DNA of 64,000 nucleotides from Pseudoduganella lutea (GTDB lineage Bacteria; Pseudomonadota; Gammaproteobacteria; Burkholderiales; Burkholderiaceae_D), in the NCBI RefSeq assembly GCF_004209755.1, contig NZ_CP035913.1:3100001-3164000 (forward strand), written 5' to 3'. Shown here one piece after another: positions 36,461 to 45,021 of this stretch. Each line of letters begins with the position of its first letter. Positions within the stretch are counted from its first letter, which is position 1. Under the pieces are notes generated by a model. The model was given only the letters and a program-made list of their open reading frames with translations, did not search any database and was not told the DNA's origin. Both the position numbers and the translations under genes were made by a program.

Positions 36461-37984
36461 ATGTCCAGCCTGATCAATCACGTGGTCGTCGTCGGCGGCG
36501 GTTCCGCCGGCTGGCTGACCGCCGGCGTCCTCGCGGCCGACCATCCTGCATTGCGCGTGACGCTGGTCGAGTCGCCCGACGTGGCGCCGATCGGGGTAGG
36601 CGAGGGCACGTGGCCGTCGATGCGCGACACGCTGCACCGCATCGGCGTTTCCGAATCGGCGTTCTTCCGCGAATGCGATGCCGCGTTCAAGCAGGGCTCC
36701 CGCTTCAACGGCTGGCGCCATGGCGGCGGCGCCGACGATTATTATTTCCACCCGTTCGTGCTGCCGCAGGGCTTCGGCGAGGCCGACCTGGTGGCAAGCT
36801 GGCAGCGCGATTTTCCGGATGTACCCTTTGCCGACCTGGCGAGCTTCCAGCCGCACCTGTGCACGAACGGCCGGGCGCCGAAGCAGCCGGCCACGCCGGA
36901 ATTCGCCGCCGTGGCCAATTATGGCTACCACCTCGATGCCGGCAAGTTCGGCGTCTTCCTGCGCAAGCACTGCCTGGAAAAGCTGGGCGTGCGCTACGTG
37001 CCCGACCATGTCATGGCCATCAACAGCCATGGGAACGGCGACATCGCCTCGCTGCAAACAAAGGAACACGGTGCCCTCGACGGCGACCTGTTCATCGATT
37101 GCACCGGCATGCAGTCGCTGCTGCTGGGCCGCCATTACGGCGTGCCGCTGCTGCACCGCAAGGACGTGCTGTTCAACGACTGTGCGCTGGCCGTGCAGGT
37201 GCCGTACGAGCGCGAGGACAGCCCGATCGCCTCGCAAACGACATCCACCGCGCAGCGCGCCGGGTGGATCTGGGATATCGGCCTGCCCACGCGGCGCGGC
37301 ATCGGCCACGTGTATTCAAGTGCGCACACGAGCGACGAGCAGGCGGAAGCGGACTTGCGTGCCTATGTGGGCACGGACATGCCCGCGCCCCGCAAGCTCA
37401 CGTTCCAGCCCGGCTACCGCGAGCAGTTCTGGCACCGCAACGTGGTCGCCATCGGCCTGTCCGCCGGCTTCATCGAACCGCTGGAAGCTTCCGCGCTGGC
37501 ACTCGTCGAGATGTCTGCGGCAATGGTCAGCGACGACCTGCCGGCCACGCGCGACGCGATGGACATCGTGGCGCGCCGCTTCAACGATGCGTTCACGTAT
37601 CGCTGGGAGCGCGTCATCGAATTCCTGAAGCTGCACTATGTGCTGAGCGGGCGTAACGACTCCAGCTACTGGCACGACAACCGCCGCGCCGAGACCATCC
37701 CAGCGCGATTGCAGGAACTGCTGGTGCTGTGGCGCCACCGGCCGCCGTCGCGCCTGGACTTCAACCGCATCGAGGAAGTCTTTCCATCGGCCAGCTGGCA
37801 GTACGTGCTGTACGGGATGGGCTTCCGGCCGGACCGCGAACGCATCACGCGGCGCGGCTCGACGGGCAATGCCGACGGCTACTTCCGCGAAGCCGCCGAG
37901 CTCACGCGCAAGATGCTGCGCGCGCTGCCGTCGAACCGCGAATTGATCGACCACATCCGCCTTCACGGGCTGCAGAAAATCTAG
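36461..37984 (+). CDS. Tryptophan halogenase-family flavoprotein, variant 1
   Basis: This 507-residue flavin-dependent halogenase-like protein has the FAD motif VVVGGGSAGWLTAGVL (residues 9-24), GVGEGTWPS instead of the usual GVGEATIP, and the conserved active-site Lys (Lys77 in AAFKQGSRFNGW). The signature WxWxIP, which blocks monooxygenase activity in true halogenases, reads W269-I-W-D-I-G here, so the proline position is shifted. It has C-terminal GFIEPLEASALALVEM like the family. It opens the SapC-cupin-halogenase group. The substrate is unknown; in these glycan loci no free-tryptophan chlorination has been established. Confidence 0.86.
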   Translation: MSSLINHVVVVGGGSAGWLTAGVLAADHPALRVTLVESPDVAPIGVGEGTWPSMRDTLHRIGVSESAFFRECDAAFKQGSRFNGWRHGGGADDYYFHPFVLPQGFGEADLVASWQRDFPDVPFADLASFQPHLCTNGRAPKQPATPEFAAVANYGYHLDAGKFGVFLRKHCLEKLGVRYVPDHVMAINSHGNGDIASLQTKEHGALDGDLFIDCTGMQSLLLGRHYGVPLLHRKDVLFNDCALAVQVPYEREDSPIASQTTSTAQRAGWIWDIGLPTRRGIGHVYSSAHTSDEQAEADLRAYVGTDMPAPRKLTFQPGYREQFWHRNVVAIGLSAGFIEPLEASALALVEMSAAMVSDDLPATRDAMDIVARRFNDAFTYRWERVIEFLKLHYVLSGRNDSSYWHDNRRAETIPARLQELLVLWRHRPPSRLDFNRIEEVFPSASWQYVLYGMGFRPDRERITRRGSTGNADGYFREAAELTRKMLRALPSNRELIDHIRLHGLQKI

Positions 37985-38000
37985 AACAGACGAGACACGC

Positions 38001-38720
38001 ATGACGAACCACGTTTTACTGAACAACGTCCAGCACAAGGACCTGAAGGTCATCACCCGCCACGGCCCCGGCCTGGGCGACGAGCAGATGTACGCCGCCA
38101 CCTTCCCCGCCGAATTCCGCACGCTGCAGGCGCACTACCCGATCGTGTTCCGCAAGGCCGAAGACGGCCGCACGTTCGAGCCGATCGCGCTGTTCGGTTT
38201 CCAGGCCGGCGAAAACCTGTTCCTGAAGGCCGATGGCTGGGACGCGCCGGAAATCCCGCTGATGATCGAGCGCCAGCCGTTCCTGATCGGCCGCAACGGC
38301 GACGAAATGCTGGTGCACGTGGACCTGGACAGCCCGCGTGTCTCCCGTACCGAAGGCGAGCCGGCCTTCCTGCCGCACGGCGGCATCACCGAATACCTCG
38401 AACGCGTCAACTCGATGCTGTTCACGATCCACGAAGGCTTGCAAAGCAACGTGGGCTTCGTCGAGGCGCTGCTGAAGCACGAGCTGCTCGAATCGTTCGT
38501 GTTCGACATCGAACTCGATGACGGTTCGCAGAACCGCCTCGCCGGCTTCTACACGATCCACGAAGAGCGCCTGCATGCCCTGGATACCGAAGCGATCGGT
38601 GCCCTGCACCGGGCCGGCTACCTGCAGCCGATCCACATGGTGCTGGCTTCGCTGTCGCAATTCCGTGCGCTGATCGATCGCAAGAACCGGGAGAACCGGC
38701 AGCATGCTGCCGGTCGCTGA
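38001..38720 (+). CDS. SapC family protein
   Basis: This 239-residue soluble protein of the SapC family opens with VLLNNVQHKDLKVITRHG and contains FPAEFRTLQAHYPIVFRK and FEPIALFGFQAGENLFL, the conserved segments of the group. The name comes from a Campylobacter S-layer gene region, but no enzymatic role has been proven. In glycan-utilisation loci it stands next to TonB receptors and tryptophan-halogenase-like genes, as here. It starts 16 bases after halogenase 1 and overlaps the cupin gene by 17 bases, so it is clearly in the same operon. Confidence 0.9.
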   Translation: MTNHVLLNNVQHKDLKVITRHGPGLGDEQMYAATFPAEFRTLQAHYPIVFRKAEDGRTFEPIALFGFQAGENLFLKADGWDAPEIPLMIERQPFLIGRNGDEMLVHVDLDSPRVSRTEGEPAFLPHGGITEYLERVNSMLFTIHEGLQSNVGFVEALLKHELLESFVFDIELDDGSQNRLAGFYTIHEERLHALDTEAIGALHRAGYLQPIHMVLASLSQFRALIDRKNRENRQHAAGR

Positions 38721-39708
38721 ACTGCGCGGCCTCACGCCGCGCGACCTGAACGACCGCATCCTGACGTCGACGCAGCCGCTGCTGCTGCGCGGCCTCGTGG
38801 CGCAGTGGCCGATGGTGCGCGCGGCGCTGGAATCGCAGGAAGCGGCCTCCGCGTACCTGAAGCGCTTCTATGCCGGCGGTCCCGTCGTGGCCATGCTCGG
38901 CCTGCCCGATATCGGCGGACGGTTTTTCTACAACGACGACATTTCCGGCTTCAACTTTCGCCCCGTGCACGCGCCCCTGAATGGCGTGCTGGACGAACTG
39001 GAAGCGCACCGCAACGACGAGCAGCCGCCGGCGATCTATGTGGGCTCCACCACGATCGATGCGTGCCTGCCGGGTTTCCGCAGCGAGAACGACGTCGACC
39101 TGGGGAAGGACCGCGATCCGCTGGCATCGATCTGGATCGGCAACCGCACGCGCATCGCTGCGCACTACGACGCGCCGGACAACCTGGCCTGCGTGACGGC
39201 GGGCCGGCGCCGCTTTACGCTGTTCCCGCCCGACCAGCTGCCGAACCTGTACGTGGGGCCGCTGGACTTCACCCCGGCCGGCCAGGCGATCAGCCTCGTC
39301 GACCTGCATGCGCCGGACTTCGAGCGCTTCCCGCGCTTTGCCGAGGCGCTCGAGCATGCACAGGTGGCGGAGATGGAGCCGGGCGATGCGCTGTTCATTC
39401 CCAGCATGTGGTGGCACCACGTCGAGGCACTGGAAGCCTTCAACGTGCTGGTGAACTACTGGTGGCGCCAGTCGCCCCACTACATGGACACGCCGACCAA
39501 TGCCCTGATGTACGCGATCATGACGATCCGCGACCTGCCACCCGAGCAGCGCAAGGCGTGGGAAGGCCTGTTCCGCCACTACGTGTTCGAACAGGATGAC
39601 GACACCGCCGCCCACATCCCGCCGGCCGCGCAGCGCATGCTGGCGCCGATGACCGAGGACATGGCGCGCGCGCTGCGCGCCCAGCTGCTGAAGCGCATGA
39701 ACCGCTGA
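38704..39708 (+). CDS. Cupin-like (JmjC-type) putative Fe(II)/2-oxoglutarate oxygenase
   Basis: This 334-residue protein has the cupin-8/JmjC fold: AHYDAPDN gives the first His and Asp metal ligands, FTLFPPDQLPNLYVGPLD is the typical tyrosine/2-oxoglutarate strand, and MEPGDALFIPSMWWHHVEAL supplies the last His. Relatives hydroxylate proteins or small molecules (FIH/asparaginyl-hydroxylase-like). The ATG lies within the end of sapC (17-base overlap), showing tight coupling. Between SapC and the second halogenase, an oxygen-dependent modification pathway is plausible, but the substrate is unknown. Confidence 0.87.
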   Translation: MLPVAELRGLTPRDLNDRILTSTQPLLLRGLVAQWPMVRAALESQEAASAYLKRFYAGGPVVAMLGLPDIGGRFFYNDDISGFNFRPVHAPLNGVLDELEAHRNDEQPPAIYVGSTTIDACLPGFRSENDVDLGKDRDPLASIWIGNRTRIAAHYDAPDNLACVTAGRRRFTLFPPDQLPNLYVGPLDFTPAGQAISLVDLHAPDFERFPRFAEALEHAQVAEMEPGDALFIPSMWWHHVEALEAFNVLVNYWWRQSPHYMDTPTNALMYAIMTIRDLPPEQRKAWEGLFRHYVFEQDDDTAAHIPPAAQRMLAPMTEDMARALRAQLLKRMNR

Positions 39709-39737
39709 GCGCATTACAAGACAAGAAGGAGACGGAC

Positions 39738-41240
39738 ATGGAACAACAACGCTTGACGAAGCCGGTGCGCCGCGTGGTGATCGCCGGCGGCGGCACGGCC
39801 GGGTGGATGGTGGCCGCGGGGCTGTCGAAATCGCTGGGCCGGCTGCTCGACATCAAGCTGATCGAGTCCGACGAGATCGGCACGGTCGGCGTTGGCGAAG
39901 CCACGATCCCCACGCTGATGAATTTCCACCACCTGCTGGAAATCAACGAGCAGGAATTCATGGCCGAGACGATGGCCACGTTCAAGCTGGGCATCAGCTT
40001 CGAGAACTGGCGCGACGTGAACGAGGATTACATCCACTCGTTCGGCACCACCGGTACGGACCACTGGACGGCCGGCTTCCAGCACTTCTGGCACAAGGGC
40101 CGCGAGCGCGGCATCGCCGGCGACTATGGCGACTACTGCCTGGAGCTGAAGGCGGGGCTGCAGAACCGTTTCGCGCACCTGCCGAACAACGGCATGAACT
40201 ACGCTTACCACATGGATGCGGGCCGCTATGCGAAATTCCTGCGCCGGTTTTCCGAGCGCTTCGGCGTGCAGCGCGTGGAAGGCAAGATCGCCGAGGTGCG
40301 CAAGAACCTGGTCAGCGGCGACATCATCGCCCTGCGCCTCGACTCGGGCGCGGAGCTGGAAGGTGACCTGTTCATCGACTGCACGGGCTTCCGCGCGCTA
40401 CTGATCGGGCAGACGATGGGCGTGGACTACGACGACTGGTCGCACTGGCTGTTCAACGACAGCGCGGTGGCGCTGCAGACGAAATCCGTGCGCGACGCCG
40501 TGCCGTACACGCGCTCGATCGCGCGCGACGCCGGCTGGCAGTGGCAGATCCCGCTGCAGCACCGCGTGGGCAATGGCATGGTGTACTCGAGCCGCTACAC
40601 GGACGACGAATCGGCGCTGCGCACGCTGCAGGCGGCCGTCGACGGCGAAGCCTTGACCACGCCGCGCGTGATCCGCTTCACGCCGGGCCAGCGCAAGCAG
40701 ACGTGGAAGGGCAACTGCGTGGCCATCGGCCTGGCCAGCGGCTTCCTGGAACCGATCGAATCGACCAGCATCCACCTGATCCAGCGCGGCATCATCCGGC
40801 TGATGCAGATGTTCCCGCAGGATGGCATCAGCCAGGCCGACATCGACGAATACAACCAGCAGGCCGACTACGAGATCAAGCACATCCGCGATTTCATCAT
40901 CCTGCACTACACGGTGACGAACCGCCGCGACACCCCGTACTGGCGCGACGCCGCCACGATGAAGCTGCCGCCATCGCTGCAGCACCGCATCGACCTGTTC
41001 CGCGATACGGGCCGCGTGTTCCGCGTGCCGAACGAGCTGTTCGCCGAAAACTCGTGGATCCAGGTGATGCTGGGCCAGGGCATCCTGCCCGCCTCGCACC
41101 ACCAGACGGCCGACCTGATGGGCGACAAGGAACTGGCCCACTTCCTCGGCAACATCAGCGGCACCATCGACCGCACCGTCGCCCAACTGCCCTCGCACCA
41201 GAAATACGTCGAGCAATACTGTTCCGGCACAGGGTGGTAA
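39738..41240 (+). CDS. Tryptophan halogenase-family flavoprotein, variant 2
   Basis: This 500-residue flavin-dependent halogenase-like protein keeps all canonical features: GGGTAGWMVAA (FAD), GVGEATIPT, active-site Lys83 in ATFKLGISFENW, and WQWQIP at residues 267-272. This matches PrnA/RebH-type halogenases more closely than variant 1. It follows the cupin gene after 29 bases with GGAG at the start. The C-terminal part has GFLEPIESTSIHLIQRG. The TAA stop is followed immediately by a palindromic repeat. Its partner flavin reductase is not in the window. Substrate unknown. Confidence 0.9.
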   Translation: MEQQRLTKPVRRVVIAGGGTAGWMVAAGLSKSLGRLLDIKLIESDEIGTVGVGEATIPTLMNFHHLLEINEQEFMAETMATFKLGISFENWRDVNEDYIHSFGTTGTDHWTAGFQHFWHKGRERGIAGDYGDYCLELKAGLQNRFAHLPNNGMNYAYHMDAGRYAKFLRRFSERFGVQRVEGKIAEVRKNLVSGDIIALRLDSGAELEGDLFIDCTGFRALLIGQTMGVDYDDWSHWLFNDSAVALQTKSVRDAVPYTRSIARDAGWQWQIPLQHRVGNGMVYSSRYTDDESALRTLQAAVDGEALTTPRVIRFTPGQRKQTWKGNCVAIGLASGFLEPIESTSIHLIQRGIIRLMQMFPQDGISQADIDEYNQQADYEIKHIRDFIILHYTVTNRRDTPYWRDAATMKLPPSLQHRIDLFRDTGRVFRVPNELFAENSWIQVMLGQGILPASHHQTADLMGDKELAHFLGNISGTIDRTVAQLPSHQKYVEQYCSGTGW

Positions 41241-41303
41241 AACAACAACAGGGACAGTCCCTCCAAAGGGGACTGTCCCCGGTGTTGTTTTGTAACCAGC
41301 TCG
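41239..41303. repeat. GGGACTGTCCC palindromic repeat element, copy 1
   Basis: AAAACAACA (41239-41247) and TGTTGTTTT (41283-41291) enclose GGGACAGTCCC (41251-41261) and GGGGACTGTCCCC (41268-41280). The right end TTGTTTTGTAACCAGCTCG is shared with the element at 60.4 kb. The left arm begins inside the TAA stop of the second halogenase gene. With no T-run it may act in transcript processing. Confidence 0.85.
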
Positions 41304-41403
41304 ACAATAGTAATTCCGAATATTCATTGCTTCGTGACAAAGTGTGAGTTTTCGGTCAGCGGCGATGCGTTATAAACACGGCATTGTCATTCTGGAGTTC
41401 ATC

Positions 41404-41919
41404 TTGCGAATCACCCTTGTACTTGGCGCCTTGCTGGCGCTGTCGACCGGCCTTGCCCATGGGCAGGAATACACCATGAAAGCGGAGGAGGCGCAGACTG
41501 GCTCGCACTTGAAGCGCAATACGACGCGCCTGCATTTCCCGCCGGACAAGACCTATGCGGAGTTGCCGGAAGCGGACAAGGCCCGGATGCGCGCCATGTA
41601 CGAGGCGATGGGCCCGAACGACGAACCGCCCTATCCATTGCGCGGCTATGGCAAGCTGCTGCGCTCGATCTCCACTGCCGGCGGCGCGCTGCAGGTCGAG
41701 GGCGTGATCGAGATGGGCGTCATCGTGGGCACGGACGGCCGCGCCAACGAAGTGAAGGTGTACCGCTCGCCCGATGCGAGGACCACCACGGCCATGGCCA
41801 GTGTGCTGATGCTGGAAAAATACAAGCCGGCCGTGTGCGACGGCAAGCCCTGCGTTCAGGAATTCCCGTTTGCCATGGAATTCAACCTGGAAAATCAACA
41901 GCTGAAAACTTACCGGTGA
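41404..41919 (+). CDS. Secreted TonB C-terminal-like protein
   Basis: The start is taken as TTG 41404, six bases after GGAG, giving a clean signal peptide (MRITLVLGALLALSTGLAHG); in-frame codons at 41365 (ATG) and 41344 (GTG) are alternatives. The mature part is about 150 residues. Its last 80 (LQVEGVIEMGVIVGTDGRANEVKVYRS, then EFPFAMEFNLENQ) resemble a TonB C-terminal domain, with Cys in AVCDGKPC. Without a membrane anchor it cannot be an ordinary TonB. Such soluble TonB-C proteins are common near TonB receptors in this group, but their role is unknown. Confidence 0.65.
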   Translation: MRITLVLGALLALSTGLAHGQEYTMKAEEAQTGSHLKRNTTRLHFPPDKTYAELPEADKARMRAMYEAMGPNDEPPYPLRGYGKLLRSISTAGGALQVEGVIEMGVIVGTDGRANEVKVYRSPDARTTTAMASVLMLEKYKPAVCDGKPCVQEFPFAMEFNLENQQLKTYR

Positions 41920-42056
41920 TCTGCTACATTGTCAAAAAGCCAATGAGCAATTGATTTTCAGGGATGCACGGACCGCCCGGTATCGTCGTCCGCAGCGAAA
42001 GCGCCCTGGCCGCCAGGGCAACCACCTCACTGGGCTGCAAACCAAGGAGAACGAGC

Positions 42057-42581
42057 ATGGCAAACGCCGAGCAAGTCGCACTGACCATCCGCCGCGCATT
42101 CGACGCGCCGCGCGAGCTGGTGTTCACCACGATGACGGACCCGGAACACCTGCGGCACTGGTGGGGTCCGAAGGAATGCACGATCACGGTGGAGCGCGCC
42201 GACGTGCGCCCCGGCGGCGTCTTCCACTACTGCATGCACCCGCGCGATGGGATGGCCGGCATGGACGTGTGGGGCCGTTTCGATTTCCATGAAATCGAGC
42301 AGCCGCACCGCTTTGTGTTCGTCAACGGCTTTGCCGACGAAGCCGGCAACCGCATCCGCTACCCGCTGCTGCCCATGTGGCCGCTGGAAGTGCGCAATAC
42401 CGCCACGCTCGAAGAAGACAACGGCAAGACGACCCTCACGCTGCATTCGGCGCCGGCGAACGCCAGCGACGCCGAATGCGCCACCTTCTTTGCCGCGCAT
42501 GCCTCGATGCAGCAGGGCTTCGGCGGCATGTACGACGTCTACGAGCAGTACCTCAAGACGGTACAGGCCAGCGCGGAATAA
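42057..42581 (+). CDS. SRPBCC (AHSA1/START-like) protein
   Basis: This 174-residue cytoplasmic protein opens with the AHSA1-type pattern (IRRAFDAPRELVFTTMTDPEHLRHWWGPKECT, FDFHEIEQPHRFVFVNGFAD). The helix-grip fold forms a hydrophobic cavity; members act as stress-related binding proteins or activators, often without known ligand. The start at 42057 is set by AAGGAG nine bases upstream. The C-terminal helix (MQQGFGGMYDVYEQYLKTV) is typical. A second, diverged member lies at 47.5 kb. No operon partner is apparent. Confidence 0.88.
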   Translation: MANAEQVALTIRRAFDAPRELVFTTMTDPEHLRHWWGPKECTITVERADVRPGGVFHYCMHPRDGMAGMDVWGRFDFHEIEQPHRFVFVNGFADEAGNRIRYPLLPMWPLEVRNTATLEEDNGKTTLTLHSAPANASDAECATFFAAHASMQQGFGGMYDVYEQYLKTVQASAE

Positions 42582-42670
42582 CCCAGTCGCCGCCCCCGTG
42601 GCGGCGTCCCGCGCGCTTATTGCTCATCCTTCTGCACGTCCTTCCGCGCGTTTTCTCTTGCATTTTCCGT

Positions 42671-43018
42671 TCAATGCGCGCGCGATGACCGCCCTCCACG
42701 CCAGTGGAGCCCGGCATCGGCTGGTGCACGGCGTTGCACGTCTTCCTGGCGGCTGACGTCCGTCGTCACCACCAGCGGCGTGCCGCCGCGCGCGGAAGCT
42801 TCGGCCGCCACGGCCTGCAAGGCCTCGGTGCGGCGCGCGGCCAGCACCACGTTGGCCCGCATGGCGGCCAGCTCCAGCGCGACGCCCTTGCCGAAACCGC
42901 TGGAGGCGCCGGTGATCACATAGGTCTTGCCCGCCACCGAATCCCGTTCATCGGCGGATAGCACGGTGCCGCAGCCGGCCAGCTGAATGGCAAACATCAA
43001 CAGCATCAGGTAGCGCAT
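42671..43018 (-). pseudogene. Truncated SDR with lipoprotein-like N-terminus
   Basis: The frame starts MRYLMLLMFAIQLAGCGTVLS, a lipoprotein-type signal (LAGC), then has a Rossmann start YVITGASSGFGKG and VVLAARRTEALQAV. After TTDVSRQEDVQR (about residue 92) homology stops and a 23-residue tail rich in Arg/Gly ends the frame. An SDR needs about 150 more residues with NNAG and YxxxK, which do not occur in any nearby frame. A deletion that removed the 3' part explains this best. A functional short protein is unlikely but not excluded. Confidence 0.7.
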
Positions 43019-43097
43019 GGTCCTTCCTCCTGGAAGGCGCCATGATAGGAAGATCGGAGGCCATGCCGACGCACGATACCAACCGGAACAATCCGGC

Positions 43098-43997
43098 TCA
43101 GCGGTTCGTCAGCGTCACCCCTGCCGCCACCAGCACGCCACCGGCCACCATCGAGGCCAGCACCTGCTCGCCCAGCAGCAGCGCCGCCAGGCCGATGCCG
43201 AACACGGGCACGAGGTTGTTGAACACGGCGGTGCGCGAAGCACCGATCGCCTTCACGCCTTCGTAGTACCAGACAAAGCCCAGCACCGTGCCGAACGCGC
43301 CCAGGTAGCCGAGGCTGGCCCACACCTGCCAGCCGATGCCGCTCCACTGCAGCGCCACCAGGTCGCGCCCCGCGCCCACCAGCAGGAACAGCAGGCCCCA
43401 CAGCGCCGCATACGTGGTGGCGGCCACCGGCGTCAATCCCTTCAGCGCGGCGCGGCCCACCAGCGTGTAGGCGGCCCAGCTGCTGATCGCGCATAGCATC
43501 AGCAGCTCGCCCTTGCCCAGCGACTGGCCGATGTCGTGCAGCGCCGCCACGGGATCGCCGCGCGTGATGACGATGGCCGCGCCCGCGAACGCCAGTGCGA
43601 TGCCGGCCCACTTCACGGCATGCAGGCGTTCGCGCAGCAGCACGGCCGCGGCCAGCGCGGTCACGATCGGGTTCAGCGCGATGAACAGCGCCGCGCGCCC
43701 GGCCGGCATGGTGCCCAGTGCGCCGAAGAAGCACAGGTTGTACAGGAAGATGCCGGTCAGGCCCAGCGCCGCCGTGGCCGCCACCTGCTTGCCGGTCAGG
43801 CGTGGCAGGCCGCCTTCCTTCTTCCAGGCGACGAGCAGCAGCAGTACCACCGCCACGGCAAAGCGCAGCGCGGCGGCCGTCATCGCCGGCAGCGCATGCG
43901 CGACGATGCGCCCGGCGATGAACGTGCCGCCCCAGAACAGGGTGACGAGTACGAGCTTGCCGTACACGAGGTTGTTTTTTACGAGGGAGTCGGTCAT
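43098..43997 (-). CDS. EamA/DMT-family transporter
   Basis: This 299-residue membrane protein has ten hydrophobic helices in two homologous EamA halves: LVTLFWGGTFIAGRI in helix 1, ALNPIVTALAAAVLLRER in helices 4-5, and SWAAYTLVGRAALKG in the second half. Members export amino acids, metabolites or drugs. It is divergent from a LysR regulator with a palindromic operator between the two genes. The substrate is unknown. The start has no clear Shine-Dalgarno. Confidence 0.9.
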   Translation of the reverse strand: MTDSLVKNNLVYGKLVLVTLFWGGTFIAGRIVAHALPAMTAAALRFAVAVVLLLLVAWKKEGGLPRLTGKQVAATAALGLTGIFLYNLCFFGALGTMPAGRAALFIALNPIVTALAAAVLLRERLHAVKWAGIALAFAGAAIVITRGDPVAALHDIGQSLGKGELLMLCAISSWAAYTLVGRAALKGLTPVAATTYAALWGLLFLLVGAGRDLVALQWSGIGWQVWASLGYLGAFGTVLGFVWYYEGVKAIGASRTAVFNNLVPVFGIGLAALLLGEQVLASMVAGGVLVAAGVTLTNR

Positions 43998-44048
43998 GTT
44001 GTGCTTGCATCGGAGGTTCGGGAAGCCATACAGTATTACTTATCCAAA

Positions 44049-44075
44049 CTCATAGGCAAATGAGCAAAAGCTCAT
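44049..44075. promoter_or_regulatory. LysR-type operator between EamA transporter and LysR gene
   Basis: CTCAT (44049-44053), ATGAGC (44060-44065) and GCTCAT (44070-44075) form two overlapping inverted repeats: CTCAT-N6-ATGAG and ATGAGC-AAAA-GCTCAT. Such nested dyads between a LysR gene and its divergent target are typical of LysR binding sites. Confidence 0.62.
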
Positions 44076-44124
44076 GGGCAGTGTTGATTCTCCAGGTATT
44101 TTCCATGACTCTTCCAGGGCAACC

Positions 44125-45012
44125 ATGACATTCACCCAGCTGGAAATCTTCGTGATGGTGGCCGAGATGCGCGGCTTCACTGCGGCCGCGCTGCGCCTCG
44201 GCATCAGCCAGTCGGCCGTATCGCATGCGATCCGTGTCCTCGAACAGGAGCTGGACGTGCAACTGGTCGAGCGCCAGCAGGCCGCCGTCGAGGTGACGGA
44301 GCTGGGTGGGCGCCTGCTGCTGCGTGCCCGCGAAATCCTCGGGTTGCAGGAAGCGATGCGCCAGGATGCGGCCGTGGCGCGCGGACTGAACCAGGGGTTG
44401 ATCCGCATCGGCTCGTTCGGCCCCACGTCGTCGCTGAAACTGCTGCCGGCGATCCTGAAGGCGTTCCGTGCCCGCTATCCCGGCATCGAGGTGCAGATCG
44501 ACGAGGGGCCGGATGCGGCCGTCATCGGCTGGGTGGCGGACCGCCGCGTCGACGTGGGCTTTGCCGTGCTGCCGGACGACCGTTTCGACACCGTGCCGCT
44601 GGTCGAAGACCAGCTGGTGGCGCTGGTGCAGCGCGACCATCCACTGGCGGCGAAGCGCGCCATCACGCTGGAGGAGCTGGTGGGACTGCCGTTCATCATG
44701 CCCGAGCAGGGGTGCTCGGCACTGGTCGAGCCGCTGTTCGCTAACGCCGGCCTGGCACCGCACGTGCGCTACCGGATGTCGCAGATGGTCACGGTACTGG
44801 GCCTGGTCGACAATTGCGATGGCGTGACCGTGATGCCCGAGCTGGCGCTGCCGCACGCGATGGCCGAAACGCACCCGCGTGTCGTTGCCCGGCCGCTGCG
44901 GCCGATGGTGCGGCGGCGCGTGGGCCTGATCCTGCGCAACCTGTCGCGCGCCGCGCCGGCGGTGCAGGCATTTGCCGAGATCGCGCGCACGGCCGCGAAA
45001 GCGGTCCGCTGA
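44125..45012 (+). CDS. LysR-family transcriptional regulator
   Basis: This 295-residue regulator starts MTFTQLEIFVMVAEMRGFTAAA with the winged helix-turn-helix (SQSAVSHAIRVLEQEL), followed by a LysR substrate-binding domain (LIRIGSFGPTSSLKLLPAILKAF, VDVGFAVLPDDR). The start at 44125 is the family's usual one; an in-frame codon at 44074 falls in the operator. It is divergent from an EamA transporter that it probably activates. Its coinducer is unknown. Confidence 0.9.
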   Translation: MTFTQLEIFVMVAEMRGFTAAALRLGISQSAVSHAIRVLEQELDVQLVERQQAAVEVTELGGRLLLRAREILGLQEAMRQDAAVARGLNQGLIRIGSFGPTSSLKLLPAILKAFRARYPGIEVQIDEGPDAAVIGWVADRRVDVGFAVLPDDRFDTVPLVEDQLVALVQRDHPLAAKRAITLEELVGLPFIMPEQGCSALVEPLFANAGLAPHVRYRMSQMVTVLGLVDNCDGVTVMPELALPHAMAETHPRVVARPLRPMVRRRVGLILRNLSRAAPAVQAFAEIARTAAKAVR

Positions 45013-45021
45013 AAATTCCTG

